NCBI RefSeq assembly: GCF_900996245.1
Contig: NZ_CAAJGK010000074.1
Span: forward strand, 422,531-486,530
Direction of reading: 5' to 3'
From: Paraburkholderia sp. BCC1886
Lineage (GTDB): Bacteria; Pseudomonadota; Gammaproteobacteria; Burkholderiales; Burkholderiaceae
DNA length: 64,000 nucleotides
Numbering within the stretch: the stretch's first letter is position 1; each line of letters starts with the position of its first letter. Shown one piece after another: positions 1 to 8,330 of the stretch. The notes under the pieces are model-generated. The model worked only from the letters and a program-made list of their open reading frames with translations, did not search any database and was not told the origin of the DNA. The position numbers and the translations under genes were made by a program.

Positions 1-2
1 AC

Positions 3-254
3 GACCCAAGGAAAAACGAAACGAACATACGCAAGCACGGGATTCCGCTGAAATTTGCGGCGAATCTGGACTGGTCAGAGTTGATGTTGTATGTCGATAC
101 TCGCGCCGACTATAAAGAAGTGCGCGAGGTCGGTTTCGGCATCATCAATGAGCGCCTTTACTGCATCGTGCTGACGCAGCGCGGTAATTCAATGCACATC
201 ATCAGTATCCGGAAAGCGAACAAACGCGAGGTGAAAAGCTATGAGCAAACGTAA
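3..254 (+). CDS. brnT: BrnT-type toxin, 5' end cut by window edge
   Basis: This is the C-terminal 83 residues of a BrnT-family toxin, a RelE-fold ribonuclease of type II toxin-antitoxin systems. The visible protein carries the family landmarks: KHGI near the N-terminus, a DTRADYKEVRE stretch, a hydrophobic beta strand (LYCIVLTQRG), and the closing IISIRKANKREVKSYE. The start codon lies left of the window. Its stop codon overlaps the start of brnA by 14 nt, the usual brnT-brnA order, so the two are translationally coupled. In this family the toxin inhibits translation and the BrnA partner neutralises it and represses the operon. The function is inferred from family resemblance; the missing N-terminus means integrity cannot be judged. 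Confidence 0.8.
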   Translation, partial: DPRKNETNIRKHGIPLKFAANLDWSELMLYVDTRADYKEVREVGFGIINERLYCIVLTQRGNSMHIISIRKANKREVKSYEQT

Positions 255-546
255 GATCATCATGCCGACGGACGAAGAGGACGCGGCAATCAATCGCGGC
301 ATTGCCGAAGATCCCGACACGTACGAAGTGCCGCCCGAAGATTTTAAGAAGATGAAAAAGATGGGCGCGCGCGGCCGACCGCGGCTCGATGAGCCAAAAG
401 TCTTGCTGTCTGTCCGATACGACGCAGACATAGTCGAGAGATTTAAAGCGACAGGTGATGGGTGGCAAACGCGCATGAACGACGCGCTGCGTGATTGGCT
501 GAAAGATCATCAGCCAGTTGAAATGTCTGAACACGCTGACAGTTGA
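241..546 (+). CDS. brnA: BrnA-type antitoxin
   Basis: A 101-residue antitoxin of the BrnA family. The N-terminal half has the diagnostic MPTDEEDAAINRGIAEDPDT segment, a GRPR linker, and the C-terminal half is a ribbon-helix-helix DNA-binding domain (LLSVRYDADIVERFKATGDGWQTRMNDALRDWL). The ATG lies inside the end of brnT in a different frame. BrnA binds and neutralises BrnT and, with it, autorepresses the shared promoter, which would be left of this window. It sits about 150 bp from a tRNA-Leu gene, a common island boundary. GC is lower than in most neighbours, compatible with acquired DNA. Call is firm on motif and context. Confidence 0.85.
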   Translation: MSKRKIIMPTDEEDAAINRGIAEDPDTYEVPPEDFKKMKKMGARGRPRLDEPKVLLSVRYDADIVERFKATGDGWQTRMNDALRDWLKDHQPVEMSEHADS

Positions 547-697
547 GTCAGTCGAGGAACCCCGGATCCGCGCTTTGCGCCGGGGCCACCAGACAAGAGG
601 CAGGAGGAAATCAGACGTTCGGAATGAGGCAGAAAAACCCACACCCCCGGTGAAGACGCCGGGGATAGCTAAAACGCCGAGAGCCTTGCTGATATTG

Positions 698-782
698 TGG
701 TGCCGGGGACCGGACTTGAACCGGCAAGCCGTGAGGCGGCGGATTTTAAGTCCGCTATGTTTACCAATTTCATCACCCCGGC
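698..782 (-). tRNA. tRNA-Leu (anticodon UAA)
   Basis: The minus strand folds as a class II tRNA: acceptor strand GCCGGGG pairs with CCCCGGC, the anticodon stem GCGGA/TCCGC encloses loop CTTAAAA (anticodon UAA at 746-748), a long variable arm follows (typical of Leu/Ser), then T-loop GGTTCAAGTCC and encoded CCA at 698-700. It decodes UUA/UUG. The 3' end faces the brnTA module, so any element integrated in the tRNA 3' end would lie on the left. Confidence 0.95.
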
Positions 783-887
783 AGGGGGCGCAAACTTACG
801 TGGACGCGAATTCTACCATCGCCCCCCGCCCCCACCAAGCCGGTCTCACGCAGACCCGCTTACCACTACCTCGACACCCTCGCCCGC

Positions 888-1373
888 TCACGCTTTCGTA
901 AAAACTTCCCGGACGCGCCGCGACAATCTGAAATACGGTATTGCGAGCCCGGCCACCACGACAGCCTGAGCGAATCCGCCGAACGGTATCGCGATCGCAA
1001 TGCCGATTGCGTGCGTCATGTAATCGCCAAGCAGATAGGCGCCCGCTCGCAGCACGACGATCGTCAACAACCACGCTTGCACCTGCATGAGAAAGCGCAC
1101 CGAGCGACGCCACGCCAGCAACGCGATCCACCCCGCTCCGGCGACGATAAACCCGCCGATCAGCACGTCGCATCCGACCATGGCAATCACGGTGCGATAC
1201 CAGCCATGCGTCTGCGGCCGCACGAACACCGCCAGCAACTCCCATTCGAGCATCAGCTTCAGCGGCTCACGTAATGCGATCGCGGTGCTCAGCACCCAGG
1301 CTGCCAGTCCGATGAGTACGACCGGCAGCCAGCCGCCTCGCGCGCTCGTCACCGGCTTTGTCGTCGTGTTCAT
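888..1373 (-). CDS. Small integral membrane protein, DUF2569-like
   Basis: 161 residues starting at MNTTTKPV; an upstream in-frame extension of 65 residues is Cys/Arg-rich and not credible, so the internal ATG was chosen. Four hydrophobic segments are visible (about residues 15-35, 60-85, 95-115 and 125-150), giving a four-helix membrane protein with a charged C-terminus. The layout resembles the DUF2569 family of bacterial inner-membrane proteins, whose function is not known. It stands alone: tRNA-Leu lies downstream and a divergent MFS transporter upstream, with a 233 bp shared promoter region. Family assignment is tentative; that it is a membrane protein is well supported. Confidence 0.6.
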   Translation of the reverse strand: MNTTTKPVTSARGGWLPVVLIGLAAWVLSTAIALREPLKLMLEWELLAVFVRPQTHGWYRTVIAMVGCDVLIGGFIVAGAGWIALLAWRRSVRFLMQVQAWLLTIVVLRAGAYLLGDYMTHAIGIAIAIPFGGFAQAVVVAGLAIPYFRLSRRVREVFTKA

Positions 1374-1606
1374 CAAATCGAAGTTGCATCGTGTCGGGAA
1401 ACGGCGGCATTCTACGAACAATCGCCAAACCACCATCTCAATTTCGCCGGCGACGCACATGCGCACGTGCACGCGCATGCACTCGCCCCCATCCTCACTG
1501 CGACGCTCGAACCAATGCGCCAGAGCGACACACGATGTGCCCCGCTCCGGTATGATCGGCACGCTCAAGGACCGTGCATGGGCCGGTCCATCGAATTCCC
1601 GCTCTC

Positions 1607-2809
1607 ATGTCCACTCCCGACGCTGCCACACCCGCTTCCGCCAACCGGTCGCTGCGCGGCCTGCTGTTTCTGCTTGCCACCATCGCCGGCGTCTCGGTCG
1701 CGAACATCTATTACAACCAGCCGCTGCTCGACAATCTGCGTCAGTCGTTTCCCCGTAGCGCGTCGTGGGTCGGCGCAGTGCCCGCGGTCACGCAACTCGG
1801 CTACGCGGCCGGCATGTTGCTGCTCGCACCGCTCGGCGACCGCTTCGACCGGCGCCGGCTGATCCTGCTGCAGATCGCCGGCATCTGCGTCGCGCTCGTC
1901 GTCGCGGCCACTGCTCCTTCGCTCGCCGTGCTGATCGTCGCCAGTCTGGCGATCGGCGTGCTGGCCACGATTGCCCAGCAGGCCGTGCCGTTCGGCGCCG
2001 AACTCGCGCCGCCGTCCGGGCGCGGTCATGCGGTCGGCGTGGTCATGAGCGGGCTGCTGCTGGGCATCCTGCTCGCACGAACCGCAGCAGGCGTGATTGC
2101 GGAATATCTGGGCTGGCGCGCGGTGTTCGCGATCTCGGTGGTGGTGCTGATCCTGCTGGCCGTGGTCATCATCCTGCGACTACCCAGGAGCCAGCCGACC
2201 TCGACGCTACCCTACGGCAAGCTGCTGGTTTCGATGTGGCATCTGGTCGTCGAGCATCGCGCGTTGCGTGAAGCGTCGCTCACCGGCGCTGCGATGTTCG
2301 CCGCGTTCAGCATCTTCTGGTCGGTGCTCGCGTTGCTGCTGGCGGGTGCACCCTTTCATCTCGGACCGCAAGCGGCGGGGCTGTTTGGGATCGTCGGCGC
2401 GGCAGGTGCGATGGCCGCGCCGCTCGCCGGCAAATTCGCCGACCGGCGCGGACCGCGCGCCATCATCACGTTATCCATCGCGCTGGTCGCGATCTCGTTC
2501 GTGGTCTTTGGCGTGTCGGCGACCAGTATTGCTGGCCTCGTCATCGGCGTGATCGTGCTCGACATCGGGGTGCAGGCGGCGCAGATTTCGAATCAGTCGC
2601 GCATCTACGCGTTGAAGCCCGATGCACGCAGTCGCGTGAATACGGTGTACATGGTCGCGTATTTCATTGGCGGAGCAGTTGGCTCGGGAGTCGGCGCGGT
2701 GGTCTGGCCGATATTCGGCTGGCTCGGCGTCAGTGTGGCTGGCGTGGCATTCGCCGGACTGGCTGCGTGGAATCACTTGCGCTTGCCTTCGCGCACGGCA
2801 GCGGGCTGA
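1607..2809 (+). CDS. MFS transporter (12-TM exporter type)
   Basis: About 400 residues with twelve predicted membrane helices. The first loop has the MFS signature region GDRFDRRRLILL (after helix 2), repeated in the second half as GKFADRRGPRAII, as expected for the duplicated six-helix fold. The N-terminus contains IYYNQPLLDNL, common in the YnfM/arabinose-efflux-like drug-exporter branch. Substrate cannot be read from sequence; small-molecule efflux by proton antiport is the family norm. The start MSTPDAATP was preferred over an upstream ATG 33 nt earlier. It converges with the response-regulator pair, separated by 22 nt. Confidence 0.85.
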   Translation: MSTPDAATPASANRSLRGLLFLLATIAGVSVANIYYNQPLLDNLRQSFPRSASWVGAVPAVTQLGYAAGMLLLAPLGDRFDRRRLILLQIAGICVALVVAATAPSLAVLIVASLAIGVLATIAQQAVPFGAELAPPSGRGHAVGVVMSGLLLGILLARTAAGVIAEYLGWRAVFAISVVVLILLAVVIILRLPRSQPTSTLPYGKLLVSMWHLVVEHRALREASLTGAAMFAAFSIFWSVLALLLAGAPFHLGPQAAGLFGIVGAAGAMAAPLAGKFADRRGPRAIITLSIALVAISFVVFGVSATSIAGLVIGVIVLDIGVQAAQISNQSRIYALKPDARSRVNTVYMVAYFIGGAVGSGVGAVVWPIFGWLGVSVAGVAFAGLAAWNHLRLPSRTAAG

Positions 2810-2831
2810 TCACGAGGAGTGCGGGCGAATG

Positions 2832-3281
2832 TTATTCGTCGCCACGCGCCGACGCATACTCGTGCAGCGCATCGAGCACGCGGTCGAACTCGAACGATTT
2901 GTCGTAGAAGTGGCGCACGCCATATTGCTCGCAGCGCGCCCGATACGCAGGCAACGCGTGATTGGTCAGCACGGCGGCAAACATCGACTCGGTCAGCCCT
3001 TCCCGTTGCAGGTAAGCGAGAACCGGTACACCCGAACCTTCCTTCAACTGCAGGTCGACGATGACCGCGTCGAACGCTTCGTCGTTCAGCAGCGCGATGG
3101 CCTGATCGGCGGAGTCGGCGTAGGCGGCGACCTGCAGGAAGCCGGACGCGTCGATGGCCTCGACGAGGCTGCGACGAATCAGCGGCGAGTCTTCGATCAG
3201 CAGCACGCGCAGAGGCGCGTGGCTGGGTCGTACGACACTGGAGTTCGATTCGCTGTTCATCGCCCTGTTTCGATCGTTCAT
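2832..3281 (-). CDS. Single-domain response regulator (receiver only)
   Basis: 149 residues consisting of one CheY-like receiver domain and no output domain. Acidic pocket ED at 30-31, phosphoacceptor Asp at about residue 76 (VIVDLQLK), and the conserved Lys in FYDKS near the C-terminus are all present. Its ATG shares one base (TAATG) with the stop of the upstream NarL-type regulator gene, so the two are translationally coupled. It probably works as a phosphate sink or a protein-interaction switch in the same phosphorelay as the neighbouring kinase at 5425. An internal ATG at residue 8 is an alternative start. Confidence 0.85.
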   Translation of the reverse strand: MNDRNRAMNSESNSSVVRPSHAPLRVLLIEDSPLIRRSLVEAIDASGFLQVAAYADSADQAIALLNDEAFDAVIVDLQLKEGSGVPVLAYLQREGLTESMFAAVLTNHALPAYRARCEQYGVRHFYDKSFEFDRVLDALHEYASARGDE

Positions 3282-3913
3282 TATTCGATCAAGCCGTTCT
3301 TGATCGCGTAATAAGTCAGATCGGCATTGTTAGCCAACCGCATCTTCTCCAACACACGCGCGCGATAGGTGCTCACGGTCTTCACGGAGAGATGCAACTC
3401 GTCTGCGATCTCGGTCGGAAGACGCCCGGCCGCGAGCTTGCAGAAGATCTGGAATTCGCGCTCGGATAGCAATTCGTGCGGCCGGCCCGCCGACGGTTTG
3501 TCGAGATTGTCGGCCAGTGTATCGGCGACCGCTTCCGACAGATACCGATGCCCACGCGCCACCGAACGGATCGCCCGCACGATTTCGTCGGGCTCGCAAT
3601 CCTTGTTCAGATAACCGTTCGCGCCTGCGCGCAGCAGGTTGATTGCATACTGGCTCTCCGGATAACCCGACAGAATAAGCACGCCCTGCTCCGGGCGCAC
3701 CTGCTTGATGACGCGCAACGTGTCGATACCGTTCTTGTCCGGCATGGCGATGTCGAGCAGCACCACGTCGAACGCCTGCTCGCGCACTAACGCGATGGCT
3801 TCGTCGCCGGTTGCAGCCTCGGCGGCGACGCACATGTCCGGCTCATCGGCGACGAACTGCCTGAAGCCGCCCCGGACGATGGCATGGTCGTCAGCTATCA
3901 ACACTCGAATCAT
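3281..3913 (-). CDS. NarL/LuxR-family DNA-binding response regulator
   Basis: 210 residues from MIRVLIADDHAIVRGG. The receiver domain (1-120) has D8-D9, phosphoacceptor D54 (VLLDIAMPDK) and the usual T/S and K positions; the C-terminal LuxR helix-turn-helix spans about 145-205 (LSEREFQIFCKLAAGRLPTEIADELHLSVKTV). It is a transcription regulator whose most likely partner is the HisKA_3 kinase encoded at 5425-6924 on the other strand, the class that pairs with NarL-type regulators. The upstream in-frame extension is Arg-rich low-complexity from a tandem repeat and was rejected as coding. It is the first gene of a two-gene unit with the receiver-only protein. Confidence 0.9.
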   Translation of the reverse strand: MIRVLIADDHAIVRGGFRQFVADEPDMCVAAEAATGDEAIALVREQAFDVVLLDIAMPDKNGIDTLRVIKQVRPEQGVLILSGYPESQYAINLLRAGANGYLNKDCEPDEIVRAIRSVARGHRYLSEAVADTLADNLDKPSAGRPHELLSEREFQIFCKLAAGRLPTEIADELHLSVKTVSTYRARVLEKMRLANNADLTYYAIKNGLIE

Positions 3914-3980
3914 CGGTCTGGTGTCCGTGCAAGGAATCGCTCCAAAGCAGCTATTGTAATGACCCGCGGGTCTGGCCCGG

Positions 3981-4056
3981 CCAGTACGGCGAACCGATAC
4001 GGCAAGCCGATACGGCGAGCCGATACGGCGAGCCGATACGGCGAGCCAACACAGCG
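3981..4056. repeat. 13-bp tandem repeat upstream of the NarL-type regulator
   Basis: Unit AGCCGATACGGCG is present in three exact consecutive copies (4005-4043) flanked by degenerate copies on both sides (about 3981-4004 and 4044-4056). It lies 70-140 bp upstream of the regulator ATG at 3913 and downstream of the ferritin-like gene stop. Its period does not match the DNA helical repeat. It may be a variable-number tract. Confidence 0.85.
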
Positions 4057-4124
4057 GCGGCGAGACGCGTCGCAGCGGGTCACCCCGCGCGCCGTCCCAT
4101 CCGCCCAATGACTGCCTGACTCGC

Positions 4125-4691
4125 TTACTCGCGACCTTCCAGCAAATCCGCCATATCGTCGGCGTGCTCTTCTTCGACCGCCAGAATTTCTTCGAACAGG
4201 CGACGCGTCGTCACGTCCTTCTCGCCGAGGTAGTGAATGATCTCGCGATACGTATCGATAGCGATGCGCTCGGCGATCAAGTTTTCCTTGATCATGTCCG
4301 TCAGGCTGTCGCCTTCCTTGTATTCGGAATGCGAGCGCGACTTCAGGCCGTCCGGTGCGAAATCGGGCTCACCGCCCAACTGCACGATACGCTCGGCGAT
4401 GCGATCGGCGTGTTCCTGCTCTTCCGTCGCGTGCTCGGCGAATTCGGCTGCCACGGCTTCGGAGTTGATGCCCTTGGCCATGAAGTGATGGCGCTTGTAA
4501 CGCAATGTGCAGACGATTTCCGTCGCCAGCGCGTCGTTGAGCAGCTTGAGCACGGTGTCGCGATCGGCGCCGTAGCTTTGTGTCACGGGACCATCGGACA
4601 TATGCTTGCGCGCATCGGCGCGAATCCTGTCGATGTCCATCACGAACGGATCGCTGGACTTCGTACCTTGAGCATCAGTTGCATTTGCCAT
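4125..4691 (-). CDS. Ferritin-like diiron protein (bacterioferritin-type fold)
   Basis: 188 residues forming a four-helix bundle. A complete set of diiron ligands is visible: E58 on the first helix (ATEIVCTLRYKRHHF), E91-x2-H94 (EEQEHAD), E141 (LIAERIAID) and E173-x2-H176 (VEEEHADD). The first 45 residues are a polar extension. Such proteins store iron or consume peroxide and protect DNA or enzymes. A good Shine-Dalgarno (GGAGAAAT) precedes the ATG. It sits upstream of the two-component genes and downstream of two DUF1328 genes on the same strand, suggesting a general stress cluster. It lacks the haem-ligand Met context of true Bfr, so the physiological substrate is open. Confidence 0.8.
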   Translation of the reverse strand: MANATDAQGTKSSDPFVMDIDRIRADARKHMSDGPVTQSYGADRDTVLKLLNDALATEIVCTLRYKRHHFMAKGINSEAVAAEFAEHATEEQEHADRIAERIVQLGGEPDFAPDGLKSRSHSEYKEGDSLTDMIKENLIAERIAIDTYREIIHYLGEKDVTTRRLFEEILAVEEEHADDMADLLEGRE

Positions 4692-4777
4692 TGAATTTCT
4701 CCTTTATCCGGTAGATGGGAACTGCACGTCACGCACGAATCGCGCCTGACGTGCCGGTCGAGGGCATCGCCTCGGGT

Positions 4778-4939
4778 CTAGGTACGGAATACGCCGAGCA
4801 GCAGCGTCACTACGAACACGACCAGGAAAATGTAGAACAGGATCTTGGCAATTTCGGCCGCGCCTGCGGCGATACCGGTAAAACCGAACACCGCAGCGAT
4901 GATTGCGATCACGAAAAAGACGACGGCATAGTGAAGCAT
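4778..4939 (-). CDS. DUF1328 small membrane protein
   Basis: 53 residues, MLHYAVVFFV... ending LLLGVFRT. Two hydrophobic helices (about 3-22 and 31-50) are separated by the conserved FTGIAAGAAEIAKILF segment that defines the DUF1328 (YtjA-like) family. These tiny inner-membrane proteins are frequently found in stress regulons of proteobacteria, but no biochemical role is established. A GGAGAGTCGCC Shine-Dalgarno precedes the ATG. It is one of two paralogues in tandem (the other at 5033-5209) that share the central motif, indicating a local duplication. Confidence 0.85.
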   Translation of the reverse strand: MLHYAVVFFVIAIIAAVFGFTGIAAGAAEIAKILFYIFLVVFVVTLLLGVFRT

Positions 4940-5032
4940 GGCGACTCTCCTTCTCTTGTGCTGGGTTGAGTTCCGCGTAAAGCGAAGCGTGACGAAAACC
5001 AGGTCGAGGCGCCGGGCTCGCGGCCCGGCGCG

Positions 5033-5209
5033 CTAATCGATGATCTTTTTCGTCACCACGAAGCCGAGGATGAGAAACACCACGCACAGGATCACGAACA
5101 CGACGAACAGGAACTTGGCAATGGCAGCCGCGCCTGCGGCTACGCCGGTAAAGCCGAGAAGGCCGGCAATCACGGCCACGACGGCGAAGAACAACGCCCA
5201 TTTCAGCAT
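5033..5209 (-). CDS. DUF1328 small membrane protein, second copy
   Basis: 58 residues beginning MLKWALFFAVVAVIAGLLGF. It has two membrane helices around the family-defining FTGVAAGAAAIAKFLF motif and a short KKIID cytoplasmic tail. It is clearly paralogous to the protein at 4778-4939. The internal ATG was chosen over an in-frame upstream start 42 nt earlier because a GGAGGTAGCC Shine-Dalgarno lies immediately before it. Function is unknown. A divergent promoter region of 215 bp separates it from the sensor-kinase gene. Confidence 0.85.
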   Translation of the reverse strand: MLKWALFFAVVAVIAGLLGFTGVAAGAAAIAKFLFVVFVILCVVFLILGFVVTKKIID

Positions 5210-5424
5210 GATGGCTACCTCCAGAACGAATAGTTGAACGATCGGGTCCATCCTATCGAGCCGTCACGCCGGGCGCATTCCGACACTCGCCGTTTTTCGT
5301 GTGAGAATCCGCTTACACGAGCTGACGGCCGCTTTACGTCATCCGTCGATCGTGCGCTCCGATGGTTCGCCTTCATACCTGATGCACGCATCGTCTACAC
5401 TCACGGACCACCTCAGGAGCGAAC

Positions 5425-6924
5425 GTGCCCAGCCTGTCCACCCCGCAACCCAACCCGCCCGATCGGCCGAACCCGTCGAGCGCGCCGCGCTCCGGCGCCG
5501 CTACGCGACTGGCAGACTGGATGCGCAATCGCAGCTGGGCGATCGCGATGACAGTGGCGATCGTCATCACCGTGGGCGGCCTCGTGATTCTCGAAACGGC
5601 GCGCGAACGCATTGCCGCCGAGTACGAAACCGCGCTCGAAGCGCGCGACGTGACTGTCCAGTTGAGCACGCTTGCCAGTCAGCTAGCACGGCTGAGCGAG
5701 CATCAAAGCGAATTCCTGCTCACGAAACAGGACGCCGCGGCGCACGAGTTCTGCGCGAGCGCAGCACGAATACGCGAGAACGAGCAGCCGTTGCGCCGCT
5801 TCTATCGCAGCAATAAGGCGGACAGCGCAGAGCTCGCGAGCTTCACCCAGATTCTTTCGCTGATCGACGCGCGCATTGGCGCCGGAGCAAACGCATTGCA
5901 GCGCGCCGCGCCTCATCCGCTCGATCTGTCGGCGTGCGGGCCCATCAGTCAGGCCGACCCGGCCGGCGCGACCCTGGTGGACAGCACGCTCCTGCTGCTG
6001 CGCGACAACGAAGACCGTCGCGCGCAGCATGCGCTCGCCGCGAGCCGGGCCGATCAACGTATCTCCACGCTGTGCGCGGCCGGTCTATCGGCGCTGAACA
6101 TCGTGCTGTTCATTCTGCTGTTCCGTAACCTCGGCATTCAGCTCGATCGCCAGGCACGCGTGCAGCGTCAACTGATCACGCAGCAGGAAGGTCTCGACCA
6201 GCTGGTCGCCGAACGCACCCGGCAACTCGAGGCGCTCGGCTGGCACTTGCAGGCGGTCAGCGAGAACGAGAAGACCCAGCTCGCACGCGAACTGCACGAC
6301 GAACTGGGCGCGATCCTCACCGCGAGCAAGATGGATGTCGCGTGGGCCAACCGCAAACTGAAGGACAGCGAGCCGGACATCTCCGAGAAGCTCAGGCGCG
6401 CGCTGGCTAATCTCGACCAGGGCATTGCGTTGAAGCGCCGCATCATCGAAGACATGCGGCCGACGGTGCTCGCCAACTTCGGGCTGGTCACCGCGCTGCG
6501 CACACTCGCGGACGAAGCGGCTCAGCGCAACGGCTGGACGCTCGAACTGCATCTGCCCGCAGACGACATCAAGCTCGACGAGCAGACCGAGATCGCGCTG
6601 TTCCGCGTCGCGCAGGAGTCGCTCACGAACGCGGCCAAATACGCGCGCGCGTCGAAGGTGTCGATCGCGTTGCAGGTCGGCGACGGCGAGGTGGCCTTGC
6701 ATATCGCGGACAACGGCGTGGGCATCATGCCGGCCGATCTGAAGCGGACTCACACGCACGGCCTGCTCGGCATGCGCCAGCGGGTCGCGGCGCATGGCGG
6801 CCGCTTCGATATCCGGCGCGGCACGCCGAGCGGCACCGACATCGACGTGAGCATGCCGAGTGTCAGCACCGCGACACCGTCGATCGATCTGCCGCCCGCG
6901 GTGCCGTCGAAGAGCACCGTGTGA
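5425..6924 (+). CDS. Membrane sensor histidine kinase (HisKA_3 / NarX-DegS type)
   Basis: 499 residues. TM1 at about 39-55 and TM2 at about 215-233 bracket a 160-residue periplasmic helical sensor domain rich in Ala, Arg and Gln. A coiled linker leads to the HisKA_3 dimerisation domain with phosphoacceptor H291 (LARELHDELGAILTASKMD), then a HATPase_c domain with the N box ESLTNAAKYARASKV and G box DNGVGIMP. The start is GTG, preceded by AGGAG at 5414-5418. HisKA_3 kinases phosphorylate NarL-type regulators, so the regulator at 3281-3913 is the natural partner although it lies 1.5 kb away on the other strand. The stimulus is not evident. Confidence 0.9.
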   Translation: MPSLSTPQPNPPDRPNPSSAPRSGAATRLADWMRNRSWAIAMTVAIVITVGGLVILETARERIAAEYETALEARDVTVQLSTLASQLARLSEHQSEFLLTKQDAAAHEFCASAARIRENEQPLRRFYRSNKADSAELASFTQILSLIDARIGAGANALQRAAPHPLDLSACGPISQADPAGATLVDSTLLLLRDNEDRRAQHALAASRADQRISTLCAAGLSALNIVLFILLFRNLGIQLDRQARVQRQLITQQEGLDQLVAERTRQLEALGWHLQAVSENEKTQLARELHDELGAILTASKMDVAWANRKLKDSEPDISEKLRRALANLDQGIALKRRIIEDMRPTVLANFGLVTALRTLADEAAQRNGWTLELHLPADDIKLDEQTEIALFRVAQESLTNAAKYARASKVSIALQVGDGEVALHIADNGVGIMPADLKRTHTHGLLGMRQRVAAHGGRFDIRRGTPSGTDIDVSMPSVSTATPSIDLPPAVPSKSTV

Positions 6925-7159
6925 ACCGGCACCAGACAGGCCTCGCCCGCATCGTGTAGGACGACGCCGACGCAAAGTCCGGTGGGCGCCTACAGGAGAA
7001 TCGCGACGCAACTGACAGCGCACCCTTTGCCGATTTTTTAACATGCAGTCAGACCGGATCGACTGGCGTAAGCCCCGGTCGGACGACAGCTAGCGCAGCT
7101 AGCACGTGCCGCTCGATAGCAGCACGTCAACCGATGCATTCTCGACAAGGAGAACTTTC

Positions 7160-7294
7160 ATGAATCGACTGATCGCTTTGCTTCTCATTGCAGGGACAGC
7201 TGCGCTTGCCGGTTGCAACACGGTTGCAGGCGCGGGTCAGGACATCTCTTCGGGTGGTCACGCCATCTCGAATACGGCCGAGCAGGCCAAGTAA
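7160..7294 (+). CDS. Entericidin-like small lipoprotein
   Basis: 44 residues: a signal sequence with lipobox LAGC (Cys19) followed by the typical entericidin tail NTVAGAGQDISSGGHAISNTAEQAK. Entericidins are tiny membrane-anchored lipoproteins; in E. coli the EcnA/EcnB pair was described as antidote/toxin, elsewhere they are stress-induced envelope proteins. An AAGGAGAAC Shine-Dalgarno precedes the ATG. It is a single-gene unit closed by a rho-independent terminator at 7374-7406. Confidence 0.85.
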   Translation: MNRLIALLLIAGTAALAGCNTVAGAGQDISSGGHAISNTAEQAK

Positions 7295-7373
7295 GCCGGA
7301 CTTACGCTTTAAACAAGACGCGCCACCCGCCAGCGCTTTTCTGGCCGGGTGCAGCGCAAGCCGTCAAGGCATC

Positions 7374-7406
7374 GCCCATCGCGTGAAAACGCGGTGGGCT
7401 TTTTTT
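7374..7406 (+). terminator. Rho-independent terminator (after entericidin)
   Basis: Stem GCCCATCGCG/CGCGGTGGGC (10 bp with one G-T pair), loop TGAAAA, followed by a run of seven to eight T. It lies 80 bp downstream of the entericidin stop. Confidence 0.85.
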
Positions 7407-7425
7407 ATGGCGACTGCGCAGCGCC

Positions 7426-7460
7426 AAAACAAAACGGCGGCCCACTTGCGTGGACCGCCG
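7426..7460 (-). terminator. Rho-independent terminator (after DUF4397 lipoprotein)
   Basis: On the minus strand the stem CGGCGGTCCAC/GTGGGCCGCCG with loop GCAA is followed by TTTTGTTTT. It closes the leftward transcript of the lipoprotein gene that stops at 7536. Confidence 0.75.
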
Positions 7461-7535
7461 CTGTGTCCTCCCCCGGACCTGTCCGCTTCTGTTCTGTTTG
7501 GTCGATGCAATACGAAGCGGGATCGATGCGCCTGC

Positions 7536-8330
7536 TTAAGCGCCCGTCAACGAGTTCGTCAACTCGACGCTAGGCGTGCTCGTGTTGCCGTTCTGCGCGA
7601 TCAGCAGATGGATCTGGCCCGGCAGCAACTGGCTCAGCGCACCGGCGATAGGCACCGACGTGATCAGCCAGTCGGCATTGTTCGACAGCGAGAATGCCTG
7701 CGACTGGAAGATCGGCGTCTTGCTGCCGGCCACCGTCGCGATCAACACGTACTGGCCGCCCGACACGTAGATCGAATCCTGTCCGCTGGCCGGCACCGCG
7801 CTCTTGAATGCGACAGCCGACATCGTCGGCGAGACGGCGCTGATGCTCGTGTTGGACGCCTGCACCAGATACAGGTCGAGGTTCGTCGCGTTAGCCGACG
7901 CATTGAAGCCACGCACGCGTGCGCTGTTGGACAGCAGACCCTTGTCGAACGGATCGTCGATCAGACCGATGTCCGTGCCGGTCACGCCCGGCAACGCCAG
8001 CACGGTGTACTCGTGGCCCTTCGACACGTCCGGGAAATTGCCGCTGGAGAGCGCCGTGGTCGTGCCGGTCGCGGCGTAGCCCACGTTGATCGAGCCGGTA
8101 TTGATATTGGTGAAGTTCGTGACGCCCTTATAGCTGATGTTCGTCTGACCCGACGGCGCACTGCCGTTCACGAGGAAGTCCACGGCCGGCCCGCTCGGAA
8201 TGGCGTGGATGAAATGGATCTCGGGGTTGGTCAGGCCGAGCTCCTTGCCTACGTCGTCGGAGCCGCCTCCGCATGCGCTCAGTACGGATGCGACGGCAAC
8301 GACGGCCGCCATGGTTCGGATCATTTTCAT
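7536..8330 (-). CDS. DUF4397 lipoprotein
   Basis: 264 residues. N-terminal signal with lipobox LSAC (Cys about 20) followed by GGGSDD. The body starts with EIHFIHAIPSGPAVDFLVNG, the hallmark opening of DUF4397 domains, which form beta-sandwich repeats in envelope-associated lipoproteins; a second copy appears about residue 135 (RVRGFNASANATNLDLYLV). The ATG at 8330 has an AGGTGA Shine-Dalgarno; an in-frame GTG 9 nt upstream is less likely. Function is unknown; a surface or periplasmic location is inferred. A terminator follows on the same strand. Confidence 0.85.
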   Translation of the reverse strand: MKMIRTMAAVVAVASVLSACGGGSDDVGKELGLTNPEIHFIHAIPSGPAVDFLVNGSAPSGQTNISYKGVTNFTNINTGSINVGYAATGTTTALSSGNFPDVSKGHEYTVLALPGVTGTDIGLIDDPFDKGLLSNSARVRGFNASANATNLDLYLVQASNTSISAVSPTMSAVAFKSAVPASGQDSIYVSGGQYVLIATVAGSKTPIFQSQAFSLSNNADWLITSVPIAGALSQLLPGQIHLLIAQNGNTSTPSVELTNSLTGA

